Assembly (NCBI RefSeq): GCF_907177275.1
Contig: NZ_CAJSLV010000059.1
Location: 1-64,000 of the forward strand
Source: Actinacidiphila cocklensis
GTDB taxonomy: Bacteria; Actinomycetota; Actinomycetes; Streptomycetales; Streptomycetaceae
DNA: 64,000 nt
Direction of reading: 5' to 3'
The notes beneath the pieces are model-generated. The model was not told the origin of the DNA, searched no databases, and worked only from the letters and a program-made list of their open reading frames with translations. The first letter of the stretch is position 1. Every line of letters starts with the position of its first letter. Shown in pieces: positions 63,788 to 64,000 of the stretch. A program made the translations under genes and the position numbers.

Positions 63788-64000
63788 TCAGCCCGCGAGC
63801 TGGCGCTTGACCTCGGCGGCCACCCGGCCGCCCTCCGCCCGCTTGGCGACCTTCGGGTTGACCAGCTTCATCACGGCGCCCATGCCCTTCGGCCCGGTCG
63901 CGCCCGACTCGGCCACCGCCTCCCGCACGATCGCGGCGATCTCGTCGTCCGTGAGCTGCTGCGGCAGGTACCCGGCCAGGACCTCGCCCTCTTCCCGCTC
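63788..64000 (-). CDS. GatB/YqeY domain protein, 5' part outside window
   Basis: The last 70 codons are seen: EGEVLAGYLPQQLTDDEI, GPKGMGAVMKLVNPKVAKRA and the end VKRQLAG. This is the C-terminal helical part of the GatB/YqeY family, which may contribute to tRNA-dependent amidation but is mostly uncharacterised as a stand-alone protein. The start codon lies beyond the window. Confidence 0.85.
   Translation of the reverse strand, partial: EREEGEVLAGYLPQQLTDDEIAAIVREAVAESGATGPKGMGAVMKLVNPKVAKRAEGGRVAAEVKRQLAG

Overview
High-GC actinobacterial chromosome, almost certainly Streptomycetaceae (Streptomyces or a close genus). The evidence is GC3-rich coding in every gene, many GTG starts, several leaderless promoters (TANNNT 6-7 nt before the start codon), and marker genes of this lineage: bldC, wblA, lsr2, vdh, DUF3073, a WhiJ-type XRE/DUF397 cluster, an LAXTG surface protein and an nSTAND1 protein. 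Genus and species cannot be fixed from the window.

Layout. 0-6.4 kb: a cut-off HTH-nSTAND1 ATPase, a class B-like penicillin-binding protein, an LAHTG-anchored surface protein and a divergent membrane-tethered HTH protein. 6.4-13.8 kb: an LLM oxidoreductase, tRNA-Asp and tRNA-Phe, a DUF3533 membrane protein, a repeat-rich spacer, hrpA, and a second tRNA-Asp whose 3' end is tandemly repeated with a 118-bp period. 13.8-20.3 kb: the conserved block bldC, a conserved hypothetical gene, vdh, DUF3073, purM, purF. 20.3-35 kb: accessory genes (mycothiol-dependent isomerase-like, MFS, DUF3592, M15 carboxypeptidase, WhiJ-type cluster, two Uma2 copies flanking DinB and antitoxin-like genes, a truncated TPR gene, two SDR-type proteins, regulators, a kinase-like protein). 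35-46 kb: purL-purQ-purS, lsr2, three tRNA-Gly genes, purC, a dimethylformamidase-like gene, a degenerate M48-like membrane protein and purD. 46-54 kb: SLATT protein, GntR regulator with class III aminotransferase, Ser/Thr kinase, purA, diacylglycerol-kinase-like gene. 54-64 kb: a P450-MBL-NUDIX chain, RidA-DUF4177, two ArsA/Get3-like ATPases, wblA, a class A PBP and a cut-off YqeY gene. The order MBL/RidA/DUF4177/ArsA/ArsA/WhiB/PBP matches, from memory, the mycobacterial Rv3677c-Rv3682 block.

How it works together. Eight de novo purine genes (purF, M, L, Q, S, C, D, A) lie within 36 kb on one strand in four separate units; purN, purE/K, purB and purH are not here. Developmental control is represented by bldC, wblA and the WhiJ-type cluster, and cell-wall synthesis by two PBPs and a D,D-carboxypeptidase. 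No complete biosynthetic cluster, prophage, CRISPR array or insertion sequence is visible. The most unusual items are a tRNA-Gly(UCC) with altered D- and T-loops, the Uma2 segmental duplication that ends exactly where a TPR gene has lost its 5' part, an SDR protein without its catalytic Ser and Tyr, and the tRNA-Asp tail repeats.
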